Assembly: GCA_965267355.1 (NCBI GenBank)
Contig: OZ253956.1
Location: 248,001 to 312,000, forward strand
Direction of reading: 5' to 3'
Source: GCA-002793235 sp965267355
GTDB taxonomy: Bacteria > Bacteroidota > Bacteroidia > Flavobacteriales_E > Vicingaceae
DNA: 64,000 nt
The notes below the pieces were generated by a model. It was not told where the DNA came from. It saw only the letters and a program-made list of their open reading frames with translations, and searched no databases. Positions 53,649-61,956 of this stretch are shown piece after piece. How positions within the stretch are numbered: position 1 is the stretch's first letter; the number at the start of each line of letters is the position of its first letter. The position numbers and the translations under genes were made by a program.

Positions 53649-54179
53649 GTGGAACTAGACGAAATAATAGAAGGTTGTTACGAAGGCAGCAGAAAACATC
53701 AAGAAGCACTCTACAATATGTTTGCTTCTAAAATGTTTGGAGTGTGTCTTACCTACACCAAAGACCGAGAGCTAGCCCAAGACATTCTCCATGATGGATT
53801 TTTTAAGGTTTTTAAAAAATTTGACAAATACGATAGTAAATGGAATTTAAGTTCTTGGATTAGACGAATTATTGTGAACACTGCAATAGATCATTTTAGA
53901 AAAGCAAATAGAATGTCAAATGTTGATTTTCAAGAAGCAGTTTATTTAGCAGGCTCACATGATGAAGTAACAAACATTTCAAGAACTAATGATTTATCAG
54001 ATATCATTAACATGCTACCTCAAGGCGCAAAAACAGTTTTTAATCTTTATACTGTTGAAGGATACAAACACAAAGAAATTGCTGACATGTTGGATATTAG
54101 TGTAGGAACATCCAAATCACAATTAAGTAAAGCAAAAAGTGTATTACGAGAGTTAGTGAATAAATATTATGTAAGATAG
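53649..54179 (+). CDS. ECF-type RNA polymerase sigma factor
   Basis: This 176-residue sigma-70 family protein contains only regions 2 and 4. Region 2 (about 20-90) shows MFGVCLTYTKDRELAQDILHDGFFKVF and SWIRRIIVNTAIDHFRK. Region 4 (about 118-172) shows MLPQGAKTVFNLYTVEGYKHKEIADMLDISVGTSKSQLSKAKSVLRELV, a helix-turn-helix for the -35 element. The start is GTG. Only the stop codon's last base separates it from the next gene, a typical sigma/anti-sigma pair. It likely controls its own operon and an envelope-stress or surface regulon. Confidence 0.95.
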   Translation: MELDEIIEGCYEGSRKHQEALYNMFASKMFGVCLTYTKDRELAQDILHDGFFKVFKKFDKYDSKWNLSSWIRRIIVNTAIDHFRKANRMSNVDFQEAVYLAGSHDEVTNISRTNDLSDIINMLPQGAKTVFNLYTVEGYKHKEIADMLDISVGTSKSQLSKAKSVLRELVNKYYVR

Positions 54180-55670
54180 TTGAAGGATTTTGATAACATA
54201 GAAGATTGGTACAGGGATGAGCTAAACAAGTTTAATGTTGAGCCTGACAATAATGTTTGGCAATCATTATCTGATGACTTAGATGCTGACATGACTCTTA
54301 CTGATGAAAATATTAGTGAGTGGTACAAAAGAGAAGTATCTAAGCTAGAAGAAAGACCAGATTATACTGTTTGGGAGAAGTTAGCGACCAAATTAGATAC
54401 TGCTTCTGTATGGGACAGATTAGTTGTTAGTCTTAATAGGCATGAGCAATACATTTGGTGGAGAAATGTAATAATAAAAGGTAGTGCCATACTTCTTTTA
54501 TTAACTAGTAGTTATGTTACTTACAACAAGTACTTTGGTAATGATAACAGCGAAACTATAAGTAAAAATAACACACCTGTAAATCAAGAAAACAGTAAAA
54601 CTAATACTACAAATTCTACTCAAAGCAAATTTCAAGAAAGTAATAATACCGTTACAGCTCAGATTATAAATGAAGAAACACTAAATAATAAGGAGGACAA
54701 AAGAAGTACTGCATTGAGGTCAAAAAATACTAATACTAACTCTATCAGTAAAGCAATTGCTGAAGCAAAAGAACAAACAAGCATCCAAAAAGACACCAAG
54801 AGTTCAGACTACACAACTTATTCCTCTTTAAATAATACTTCAAAAGAGAAATTATTTAATCCTATTGTTATTGATGACTTAAGTAGATTAAAAACTTCTG
54901 AAGAAAAAACATTAGCAGAATTTGAACGAAGAACAATCACAGAAAGAGACATTTCTCACATTTATAATAGTTCTGATTTTTTAGTTAAGAAAGAGAAAAA
55001 CAAAATTGTTTTTAATAGTAAACGCTTTTCATCATACACTAGCTATGGTATTTATGCTAGAAGATTATATTTTGGGATAAATGCTGGTGTTAAAAAACAA
55101 GGGTTAATTACCCGTATTGCTAAGGATAATTATTTGTCAAATTACAATCAAATAGAATACCTTGATTTCGGACATAACTTTGGTATTACCACTGGTTACA
55201 TCTTATCGGATAAAGTTAATATTGAAGCAAACATCAATATCAACAGCACATCTGGTTACGAAAGAAGGTTTAATGGTCCTGAAAATAATTTCCATGAAGA
55301 ACTTAATTTAAATTACACTACCCTTAACCTGTTGGCTAAAAAAATGAATACTAAATCTACTTTTGATAATAAAGTGTATTCCACCAATTTTATAGGAGGT
55401 GTTTATGCTAGTTATTTAACCAGCTCATCTACCAATATAAATGGGGTGAAACAAAAACTAGATACTTATCAAAGTAGTGATTTTGGATTTGTACTCGGAA
55501 TTGAGCAAGACCGATACATTTCTAAAACTTTTATTATTACTCCTAGCGTTAGGTACAATCAAGGCTTAGTAAATGTTGCTAATAAAAATAATGCCTTTAA
55601 TTCAGCAAGAAATTTTTCACTTGAATTTAATTTGGGCATCAAATACATCTTACTAAAAAAGTCTAACTAG
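54180..55670 (+). CDS. Probable dual-membrane-spanning anti-sigma factor (cytoplasmic repeats - TM - beta-barrel)
   Basis: This 496-residue protein starts at TTG immediately after the sigma factor stop. The cytoplasmic part has two copies of a 30-residue motif (8-37 and 46-75: WY-(R/K)-(D/R)-E-x-x-K, then P-D-x-x-V-W-x-x-L-x-x-x-L-D) and a third partial copy (77-88). One inner-membrane helix (about 97-115) follows. A long Asn/Thr/Ser/Lys-rich periplasmic linker (about 120-280) leads to an outer-membrane beta-barrel (about 285-496) of the PorT-like type, ending NLGIKYILLKKSN. This matches the dual-membrane anti-sigma architecture reported in Bacteroides (Dma type). The barrel would sense the outer membrane and the N-terminus would hold the sigma factor. 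The sigma-binding role is inferred from position and architecture. Confidence 0.8.
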   Translation: MKDFDNIEDWYRDELNKFNVEPDNNVWQSLSDDLDADMTLTDENISEWYKREVSKLEERPDYTVWEKLATKLDTASVWDRLVVSLNRHEQYIWWRNVIIKGSAILLLLTSSYVTYNKYFGNDNSETISKNNTPVNQENSKTNTTNSTQSKFQESNNTVTAQIINEETLNNKEDKRSTALRSKNTNTNSISKAIAEAKEQTSIQKDTKSSDYTTYSSLNNTSKEKLFNPIVIDDLSRLKTSEEKTLAEFERRTITERDISHIYNSSDFLVKKEKNKIVFNSKRFSSYTSYGIYARRLYFGINAGVKKQGLITRIAKDNYLSNYNQIEYLDFGHNFGITTGYILSDKVNIEANININSTSGYERRFNGPENNFHEELNLNYTTLNLLAKKMNTKSTFDNKVYSTNFIGGVYASYLTSSSTNINGVKQKLDTYQSSDFGFVLGIEQDRYISKTFIITPSVRYNQGLVNVANKNNAFNSARNFSLEFNLGIKYILLKKSN

Positions 55671-55710
55671 TATTCCAACCATTTACTTTAGCTAAACGTT
55701 TTAGCTTCAA

Positions 55711-56172
55711 ATGATTTCGATTAAAAACATATTTACTGCATTTGTTATTATTGGGATTTTCTCATTACACCCAAGTTTAAATAAAGGTCCCATTAGCTAT
55801 TTACATTATTTGGTTTATGGTAATCATGTCAACTTATCTTTTACCGAAATTGATGCTACACAAATCTCAGTAAAATGGTCTTGCGAAAACTACCAATCTA
55901 ACTGTAAGGAATTAGTTATTTATGAGAATGGAAATATGATTAATGACATTCCTTTTGAAAAAGGTATACAGCAAATTGATGTTTATTACAACAACACTTT
56001 AATAGGAACATTACAACAAAACAAAGAGCATAAAAATCAAGCTCACCATTATAATTTCAATGTTAGTTCTGATGATGAACATATTAGTTTTAAAGGAGAA
56101 ATAAGTGGTCCATCCCCTTCAGCTTATTCTCAAACTTTAACAAAAAAGGAAATTATTCTTGCTAAGTTATAG
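55711..56172 (+). CDS. Small exported hypothetical protein in the sigma operon
   Basis: I do not recognise this 153-residue protein. It has an N-terminal hydrophobic signal or anchor (ISIKNIFTAFVIIGIFSLHPS) and a beta-rich body with two cysteines (SVKWSCENYQSNCKELVIY) likely to form a disulfide. The strand pattern (IDVYYNNTLIGTL, YNFNVSSDDEHISFKGEISG) resembles an Ig-like or lipocalin-size domain. It begins 40 bases after the anti-sigma gene and ends before a strong terminator, so it belongs to the sigma/anti-sigma transcript and may be part of the same envelope response. Confidence 0.7.
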   Translation: MISIKNIFTAFVIIGIFSLHPSLNKGPISYLHYLVYGNHVNLSFTEIDATQISVKWSCENYQSNCKELVIYENGNMINDIPFEKGIQQIDVYYNNTLIGTLQQNKEHKNQAHHYNFNVSSDDEHISFKGEISGPSPSAYSQTLTKKEIILAKL

Positions 56173-56196
56173 CAAATAATAATTGAGTAGTGATAA

Positions 56197-56232
56197 CAAA
56201 AAAGGGACTTTCATTGAAAGTCCCTTTTTTAA
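56197..56232. terminator. Bidirectional intrinsic terminator
   Basis: AAAAAAGGGACTTTC-ATT-GAAAGTCCCTTTTTT is a near-perfect stem with A and T runs on both sides. It separates the sigma operon from the convergent atpDC operon. Confidence 0.93.
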
Positions 56233-56248
56233 TATAATCAAGTATTTT

Positions 56249-56485
56249 TTACTCTGCTAAAACAATAACTTTATTACTGTTTACCTCAACAACTCCGCCA
56301 TTAATTTCAAAAACTTTTTCTTCCTTACTAGCCTCAACAACTTTTACTTGTCCCGCTTTTAAGGTTGAAACTATCGGAGCATGATCCTTTAAAACTCCAA
56401 AAGATCCATCAGATCCAGGAAGGTTAATCATCTCAACTTCTCCTGAGTAAAGGTTTTTTTCTGGTGTAATTATATCTAATTGCAT
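56249..56485 (-). CDS. atpC: ATP synthase F1 epsilon subunit (short form)
   Basis: This 78-residue protein consists of the N-terminal beta-sandwich of the epsilon subunit only: MQLDIITPEKNLYSGEVEMINLPGSDGSFGVLKDHAPIVSTL and GGVVEVNSNKVIVLAE. The C-terminal two-helix domain that inhibits ATP hydrolysis in many bacteria is absent. Short epsilon subunits are usual in Bacteroidota. It follows atpD, separated by a 95-bp spacer made largely of heptamer repeats. In this phylum atpD-atpC form an operon apart from the other subunits, as seen here. Confidence 0.93.
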   Translation of the reverse strand: MQLDIITPEKNLYSGEVEMINLPGSDGSFGVLKDHAPIVSTLKAGQVKVVEASKEEKVFEINGGVVEVNSNKVIVLAE

Positions 56486-56580
56486 CTTTTTGAGTTTTGA
56501 GTTTTGAGTTTTGAGTTTTGGGTCTTAACTATTTATCTTAATAAATCTCTTAACCCAACACTCCTAACTCATCACATATT
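56486..56580. repeat. Heptamer repeat spacer between atpD and atpC
   Basis: About five copies of AAAACTC (minus strand) at 56488-56521 are followed by degenerate seven-base units (GTTAAGA, GAGTTAG, GAGTGTT). The repeats end right before the atpC ATG, so they lie in its translation-initiation region. Confidence 0.8.
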
Positions 56581-58086
56581 TTAAGCTTCTGCCATCATTT
56601 TCTTACCTTTCTCAATAGCTTCTTCAATAGAACCTACTAAGTTAAATGCAGCCTCTGGATACTCATCAACTTCACCATCTAAAATCATATTAAATCCTTT
56701 AATGGTATCCTCAATAGGAACTAAAACACCTTCTAAACCAGTAAACTGTTCCGCAACATGGAAAGGTTGAGATAAGAACCTTTGAACACGTCTTGCTCTG
56801 TGTACAACTAACTTATCTTCTTCAGATAATTCATCCATACCTAAGATGGCAATAATATCTTGTAATTCTTTATATCGTTGTAACGTTTCTTTTACTCTTT
56901 GTGCTGTATTATAGTGCTCATCACCAACAATCTCAGCAGTTAAAATTCTTGATGTAGAATCAAGTGGATCTACTGCTGGATAAATACCTAACTCAGCAAT
57001 TTTACGAGAAAGTACTGTTGTAGCATCCAAGTGAGCAAACGTTGTAGCAGGAGCAGGGTCAGTTAAATCATCTGCAGGCACGTAAACCGCCTGTACAGAT
57101 GTAATAGAACCTGATTTAGTAGAAGTAATTCTTTCCTGCATCGCACCCATTTCTGATGCTAATGTTGGTTGGTAACCTACCGCTGAAGGCATACGACCTA
57201 ATAGTGCAGACACCTCAGAACCAGCTTGTGTAAATCTAAAAATATTATCAATAAAGAATAAGATATCTCTACCTTGTCCATCACCTTCACCATCTCTAAA
57301 GTACTCTGCTAAAGTTAGTCCTGATAAAGCAACTCTTGCTCTTGCTCCAGGAGGCTCGTTCATCTGACCAAACACCAATGTTGCCATTGATTCGTTTAAT
57401 CCTTCCTTGTCAACCTTAGATAAATCCCATCCACCTTTTTCCATTGACTCTTCAAACTCTTTACCGTATTTGATTACACCTGATTCAATCATCTCTCTCA
57501 ACAAGTCATTTCCTTCTCTTGTTCTTTCACCTACACCAGCAAATACAGATAAACCTGAGTGACCTTTGGCAATGTTATTAATTAACTCCATAATTAATAC
57601 GGTTTTACCAACACCCGCACCACCAAATAATCCAATCTTACCACCTTTTGCATAAGGCTCAATCAAATCAATTACTTTGATACCTGTAAAAAGCACCTCA
57701 GTAGAAGTAGATAATTCTTCGAATTTTGGTGGCTCTCTGTGAATTGGATAACCTCCTTCTTTAGAAACTTCTCCTATTCCATCAATAGCATCACCAACTA
57801 CGTTAAATAATCTTCCTCTAATTGCCTCGCCAATAGGTAAGGTAATTGGACTTCCTGTAGCAACAACTTCCATTCCTCTTCTCAGACCATCTGTAGCATC
57901 CATTGCGATAGCCCTAACAGTATCTTCTCCAATATGTTGTTGACATTCTAAGATTACTTTTTGCCCATCTTCTCTTGTGATTTCTAAAGAGTCTAAAATG
58001 TTTGGTAAAGCTCCATTTTCTGTATTGAAGCTAACATCTACAACAGGACCAATTACTTGAGTTATTTTTCCGGTATTACCTGACAT
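56581..58086 (-). CDS. atpD: ATP synthase F1 beta subunit
   Basis: This 501-residue catalytic subunit of the F1 ATPase has P-loop GGAGVGKTVLIMELINN, the catalytic region GERTREGNDLLREM and the Walker B ILFFIDNIFRFTQAGSEVSALLGRMPSAVGYQPTL. PADDLTDPAPATTFAHLDATTVLSR is the diagnostic beta-subunit signature. The N-terminal beta-barrel (TGKITQVIGPVVDVSF) and C-terminal helical domain are complete. It is transcribed with atpC. Confidence 0.98.
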   Translation of the reverse strand: MSGNTGKITQVIGPVVDVSFNTENGALPNILDSLEITREDGQKVILECQQHIGEDTVRAIAMDATDGLRRGMEVVATGSPITLPIGEAIRGRLFNVVGDAIDGIGEVSKEGGYPIHREPPKFEELSTSTEVLFTGIKVIDLIEPYAKGGKIGLFGGAGVGKTVLIMELINNIAKGHSGLSVFAGVGERTREGNDLLREMIESGVIKYGKEFEESMEKGGWDLSKVDKEGLNESMATLVFGQMNEPPGARARVALSGLTLAEYFRDGEGDGQGRDILFFIDNIFRFTQAGSEVSALLGRMPSAVGYQPTLASEMGAMQERITSTKSGSITSVQAVYVPADDLTDPAPATTFAHLDATTVLSRKIAELGIYPAVDPLDSTSRILTAEIVGDEHYNTAQRVKETLQRYKELQDIIAILGMDELSEEDKLVVHRARRVQRFLSQPFHVAEQFTGLEGVLVPIEDTIKGFNMILDGEVDEYPEAAFNLVGSIEEAIEKGKKMMAEA

Positions 58087-58255
58087 TACTTTTGTGTTTT
58101 ATGTATTAAATATTTGATGTCTAATTTACGGGTGCGAAAGTACTATAAATAACCCATTAAATAACAAGAATTTTAAGATTATTTTTATTAAATATAATTA
58201 CTGATATTTGTGTGCATAAATTATTTGATTTTATTATCATTTTAAGCATACTTAC

Positions 58256-59182
58256 GTGAAGATTTACAGAAGTATTGAAGAGTTTGATTTTACTGGAAAA
58301 ATAGCACTTACCATAGGTACTTTTGATGGGGTTCATTCTGGCCACCAAGTAATTATAAACCAGTTGAAAAAAAATGCTGAAAATCATAATTTAGAAAGTG
58401 CTGTTTTAACTTTTTTCCCACACCCAAGAATGGTGCTTTATCCTGATGATAATGAACTTCGTTTATTAAATACAATTAGTGAACGAATCGAGATGCTTAA
58501 AAAAGAAAAAATTGATCATCTTATCGTACATCCTTTTTCTAAAGAATTTTCACGCCTAAGTTCTACCGAATATGTAAGAGATATTTTAATTAATAAATTA
58601 AACGTATCACAGTTAGTAATTGGCTACGATCATCACTTTGGTAGAAATCGTGAAGGGTCATTAGAAGACTTACAAGAACTAGCACCTCTTTATGACTTTA
58701 AAGTACAAGAAATACCTGCTCAGGAAATTCAGCAAATAAACATTAGCTCAACTAAAATTAGAAACTCTTTGGTAGCTGGAGAAATATTTGCTGCCAATCA
58801 ATTTTTGGGTTACAATTATTTTATTTGCGGCACTGTAGTTGATGGGAATAAAAAAGGGAGAGAATTAGGATTTCCTACAGCTAATGTTAAAATTAATGAG
58901 TGGTACAAGTTAATCCCTGCTAAAGGAGTATATGCTGTAAAAGTAACCGTTGATGGAACTTCTCATTTAGGAATGTTAAACATAGGTGTTAGACCAACTA
59001 TTGATGGAATTAACGAAACTATTGAAGTAAATATCTTTAATTTTAACGAAAACATCTATAATAAAACCATACGAATAGAGTTTTATGAACGCATAAGAGA
59101 CGAACAAAAATTTAACGCAATTGATGATTTAATAAACCAACTTAAACTTGACAAAGAGAAAGCCATACAAATTTTTAATTAG
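58256..59182 (+). CDS. ribF: Bifunctional riboflavin kinase / FAD synthetase
   Basis: This 308-residue enzyme converts riboflavin to FMN and FAD. The N-terminal FAD-synthetase nucleotidyl-transferase domain (1-180) has LTIGTFDGVHSGHQVII and ISSTKIRNSL. The C-terminal riboflavin kinase domain (185-305) has GTVVDGNKKGRELGFPTANV and GVRPTI. The start is GTG, preceded by an AT-rich promoter region. It overlaps the next gene by 35 bases in a different frame, so the two are co-transcribed. Confidence 0.96.
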   Translation: MKIYRSIEEFDFTGKIALTIGTFDGVHSGHQVIINQLKKNAENHNLESAVLTFFPHPRMVLYPDDNELRLLNTISERIEMLKKEKIDHLIVHPFSKEFSRLSSTEYVRDILINKLNVSQLVIGYDHHFGRNREGSLEDLQELAPLYDFKVQEIPAQEIQQINISSTKIRNSLVAGEIFAANQFLGYNYFICGTVVDGNKKGRELGFPTANVKINEWYKLIPAKGVYAVKVTVDGTSHLGMLNIGVRPTIDGINETIEVNIFNFNENIYNKTIRIEFYERIRDEQKFNAIDDLINQLKLDKEKAIQIFN

Positions 59183-59765
59183 CCTAACAGTAATGTTATG
59201 TTTTATTAATTTGGTTAACGCTCAGTTGCTAGATTCTATTGCTTTTGATACAGTTCCTACTTACACTTTAAAACAAGCATTAAAACAAGACCCATTAACC
59301 ATTTACAAATTAAAAATTAAAGGTGAAAAACTTAAAGGTTTACCTGAAGAAATCTATCAGTTTAAAAACCTCAACGCTTTAGATGTAAGTAAAAATAAAC
59401 TTACCGAATTCCCTAAAAGAATTAATGAATTTCAGTATTTACAGGATTTGGATATATCCAGCAATAAAATTGAAGTTGTAACCAAAGAACTTGGCTTATT
59501 AATACACTTAAAAACATTTAAAGCTAATCAGAATAAAATTGTTAGTATTCCAGCAGAAATTAGATATTTAAAAAAATTGCATTACATGGATTTATGGGGA
59601 AACGATATTGGATCACTACCCTATGAAATTTCTGATTTAAGCGAAACCCTCCAAGAAATTGATATGCGTGTTATTTTAATGAGTAAAAACGAACACGATA
59701 AAATTAGATCACTACTACCTAAAACTAAAATAAAATTCTCTAAAGCCTGTAATTGCGGTTTTTAA
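59148..59765 (+). CDS. Exported leucine-rich-repeat protein
   Basis: This 205-residue protein has a signal peptide (to VNAQ) and about five LRRs of 23 residues (about 60-165: LKGLPEEIYQFKNLNALDVSKNKLTEFP, LQDLDISSNKIEVVTKELG and so on), followed by a short Cys-containing cap (SKACNCGF). The start is TTG, inside the end of ribF, which provides the basic residues needed before the hydrophobic segment. Small exported LRR proteins are common in Bacteroidota, and the ligand is unknown. It is probably co-transcribed with ribF. Confidence 0.8.
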   Translation: MTKRKPYKFLISLTVMLCFINLVNAQLLDSIAFDTVPTYTLKQALKQDPLTIYKLKIKGEKLKGLPEEIYQFKNLNALDVSKNKLTEFPKRINEFQYLQDLDISSNKIEVVTKELGLLIHLKTFKANQNKIVSIPAEIRYLKKLHYMDLWGNDIGSLPYEISDLSETLQEIDMRVILMSKNEHDKIRSLLPKTKIKFSKACNCGF

Positions 59766-59888
59766 AACCTCTAGAACTCCAATCTTATTTAATATTTTAG
59801 GATTTGTGTTGTTTTAACTGCATACTATATTTATTTTTGAGGCAATAAACGAACTATTTGTTATATCAAACCGTTTAGTAAACCATAG

Positions 59889-60515
59889 GTGTTTAAAACA
59901 AATTACATATTTCTTACCATAGTTCTTGCCTTAAGTATATCAATTGCATTTGGACAAGACGAGATTTTATTTTTAAATGGTAAAATTTTAAAAGGTGATA
60001 TTTTAGAAAAAACCAACTATGAGTTCACCTTTAAAGACCAAAGCAATAAAGAGTTTGTTATTGATAAATACCGTGTTTTTTCACTTAAAGACGATGGAAA
60101 AGAAAGCATTGTGTATGAATACGACACCCTTTCAGGTAACTTTTTAAAAGTTGAAGACATGAAAATGTTTGTTTACGGAGAACGTGACGCCCATTATTCG
60201 TTTAAACCACGAGTTGCCAATTATACTGCTTTAGGTGTTGGTGTTGGGGCTGGATTTATGATGCAGCGCGATCAAAGTTTTTTATATATACCAATACCTT
60301 TATTTTATACTGCTGCGACATTAATATTTCCTACTAAGGTAAATCAAAAAAGACTGAAAGATACCAGATACATTAAAGAAGATGAGTACTTACGTGGTTA
60401 TGAACGTATTGCCAGAAGTAAACGTACCCAAAGTGTTTTGAAAAATAGTGTAATTGGTATGATTGGCGGCTACCTTATTGGTCTAGCTGTAAATGGAAAC
60501 TCTGACGACAAATAA
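59889..60515 (+). CDS. Exported hypothetical protein with a glycine-rich membrane-like segment
   Basis: I do not recognise this family. The 208-residue protein starts at GTG and has a signal peptide (NYIFLTIVLALSISIAFGQ). An Ig- or SH3-like beta region (about 22-105, DEILFLNGKILKGDILEKTNYEFTFKD) follows. Two hydrophobic glycine-rich segments (YTALGVGVGAGFMM, LKNSVIGMIGGYLIGLAV) could be membrane helices separated by a basic stretch. The opening ILFLNGKxLxGxI resembles small conserved Bacteroidota envelope proteins. It is transcribed with the following UbiA-like gene, eight bases away. Confidence 0.65.
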   Translation: MFKTNYIFLTIVLALSISIAFGQDEILFLNGKILKGDILEKTNYEFTFKDQSNKEFVIDKYRVFSLKDDGKESIVYEYDTLSGNFLKVEDMKMFVYGERDAHYSFKPRVANYTALGVGVGAGFMMQRDQSFLYIPIPLFYTAATLIFPTKVNQKRLKDTRYIKEDEYLRGYERIARSKRTQSVLKNSVIGMIGGYLIGLAVNGNSDDK

Positions 60516-60523
60516 TATAAGTC

Positions 60524-61369
60524 GTGCTTTCTTTTATTAAAACTTTTATCTACTCTAATCTATTAGTCGCACTTAGCGTTGCAGCTTACACCCACCTGTC
60601 TTATCAAATCTATCATCTTCCAAAAAATAATTCCCCCTACATTATCGCAATGGTATTTTGTTTTACTTACCTCACTTATAACGGACAACGTATTTTTAGG
60701 TTAAGTAAATACAAAAAAATTGGAGAAAGGCTAAAATGGGTAGTTAAGTATGAAAAAATACTTCGCATCAGTTCATTAATATTAGCACTGGTTGGTTTTT
60801 CATGTATGTTTTACATCAATACCGAATCATGGTTTTTATTAGTAATCATGGGATTTTTATCCTTGTTTTATGTTGTACCTATCCCATTTATAAATAAGGG
60901 TTTAAGAGACATCTCTTTTATTAAAGTTTTTATCATTGCATTAGTATGGAGTTTGATCATCTTTGGATTACCATACATTGATAGTTCTCCTTTAAAATTA
61001 GAATCTCATACAATTATAGCTTTTATACAATGTTTCTTGTTCATTATAGCCATTACGCTTCCTTTTGACATTAGAGATTTAAAATACGATGAATCCAGTA
61101 ATTTGAAAACCATCCCTCAATTAGTAGGAATTAAAAACACCATAATAATTTCAGAGATTTTATTAATTGGTTCTTTAGCTTGTTTTTATTTCTTAGAGTT
61201 AGAATCTCATATTTTAGTAGCTCTAACCGTTGGTCATTTAATAACGATGACAATAATTGCTTTAACCAACAAAAACCGAAAAGAATTATTCTACGCAGGT
61301 TGGATAGAAAGCACCGTAATCATACTTTGGCTGTGTGTGCTTATTGCTGATTTTCTTTTTTCTCCCTGA
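60524..61369 (+). CDS. UbiA-superfamily-like membrane protein
   Basis: This 281-residue protein has about eight membrane helices and the UbiA layout. The second Asp-rich site is clear (LPFDIRDLKYDESSNLKTIPQLVG, D-x-x-D-x-x-x-D), followed by SNLKTIPQLVG, typical of UbiA enzymes. The first site, usually N/D-D-x-x-D, is replaced by YNGQRIFRLSK with no aspartate, so prenyl-diphosphate binding may be lost or changed. It starts at GTG and converges with the hemJ gene, with a 29-base overlap. Neighbouring hemJ and hemH make a heme-modification link tempting, but the degenerate site argues for caution. Confidence 0.75.
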   Translation: MLSFIKTFIYSNLLVALSVAAYTHLSYQIYHLPKNNSPYIIAMVFCFTYLTYNGQRIFRLSKYKKIGERLKWVVKYEKILRISSLILALVGFSCMFYINTESWFLLVIMGFLSLFYVVPIPFINKGLRDISFIKVFIIALVWSLIIFGLPYIDSSPLKLESHTIIAFIQCFLFIIAITLPFDIRDLKYDESSNLKTIPQLVGIKNTIIISEILLIGSLACFYFLELESHILVALTVGHLITMTIIALTNKNRKELFYAGWIESTVIILWLCVLIADFLFSP

Positions 61370-61898
61370 TTTTTCGATAAGTCTTTACAGCAAAAAACAA
61401 TATCGCTCCCAGAATTGCCATTCCAGCTACTCCCCACACCCAACTGATGTTATTCTTCAATACCACCAGAAAAACTATAGCAAACAAAAAAACCGTTGCG
61501 ACTTCATTCCATAACCGTAATTTAAACGAAGAGTGTGTTAATTTATCGTTTATTAATTGAGTAAACATTCGATGACAAAAGAAATGATAGATGTACAAAG
61601 CAATAACAAATGTTAATTTAATATGCATCCAAGGCATAGTTAACCAAGCTCTACCAGTGGGGGTGAAAAACAACAACCAGCTAGCAAAAAAGGCAGTTAA
61701 AATTGCTGATGGCCAGGTAATTCCATACCATAATCGCTTGCTCATTGTTTTATATTGTTTTCTTAAAATCGCTTTAGCTCCTTCCTCTTCTTCCTCTGCC
61801 TCTACGTAATAGATAAACAGTCTTACAATATAAAACAAACCCGCAAACCAAGTTACAACAAATATGATATGTAATGCCTTTAGATATGAATATTCCAT
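61341..61898 (-). CDS. hemJ: Protoporphyrinogen IX oxidase HemJ
   Basis: This 185-residue integral membrane protein with about four to five helices begins YLKALHIIFVVTWFAGLFYIVRLFIYY, the HemJ signature with the conserved histidine of the first helix. It continues with SKRLWYGITWPSAILTAFFASWLL and MHIKLTFVIALYIYHFFCH. HemJ oxidises protoporphyrinogen IX to protoporphyrin IX in species lacking HemG or HemY. It is divergent from hemH, which uses its product, with 58 bases between the two starts. Confidence 0.9.
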   Translation of the reverse strand: MEYSYLKALHIIFVVTWFAGLFYIVRLFIYYVEAEEEEEGAKAILRKQYKTMSKRLWYGITWPSAILTAFFASWLLFFTPTGRAWLTMPWMHIKLTFVIALYIYHFFCHRMFTQLINDKLTHSSFKLRLWNEVATVFLFAIVFLVVLKNNISWVWGVAGMAILGAILFFAVKTYRKIREKKENQQ

Positions 61899-61943
61899 AG
61901 CACTAAATTAATTATAAACTTTAAATTCGATTGGCTTAATTGG

Positions 61944-61951
61944 TATTTTTG
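61944..61951 (+). promoter_or_regulatory. -7 promoter box of hemH
   Basis: TATTTTTG matches TAnnTTTG exactly, five bases before the hemH ATG, with a TTT tract about 21 bases further upstream. The box lies so close to the ATG that a very short leader is implied. Confidence 0.45.
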
Positions 61952-61956
61952 CATCC

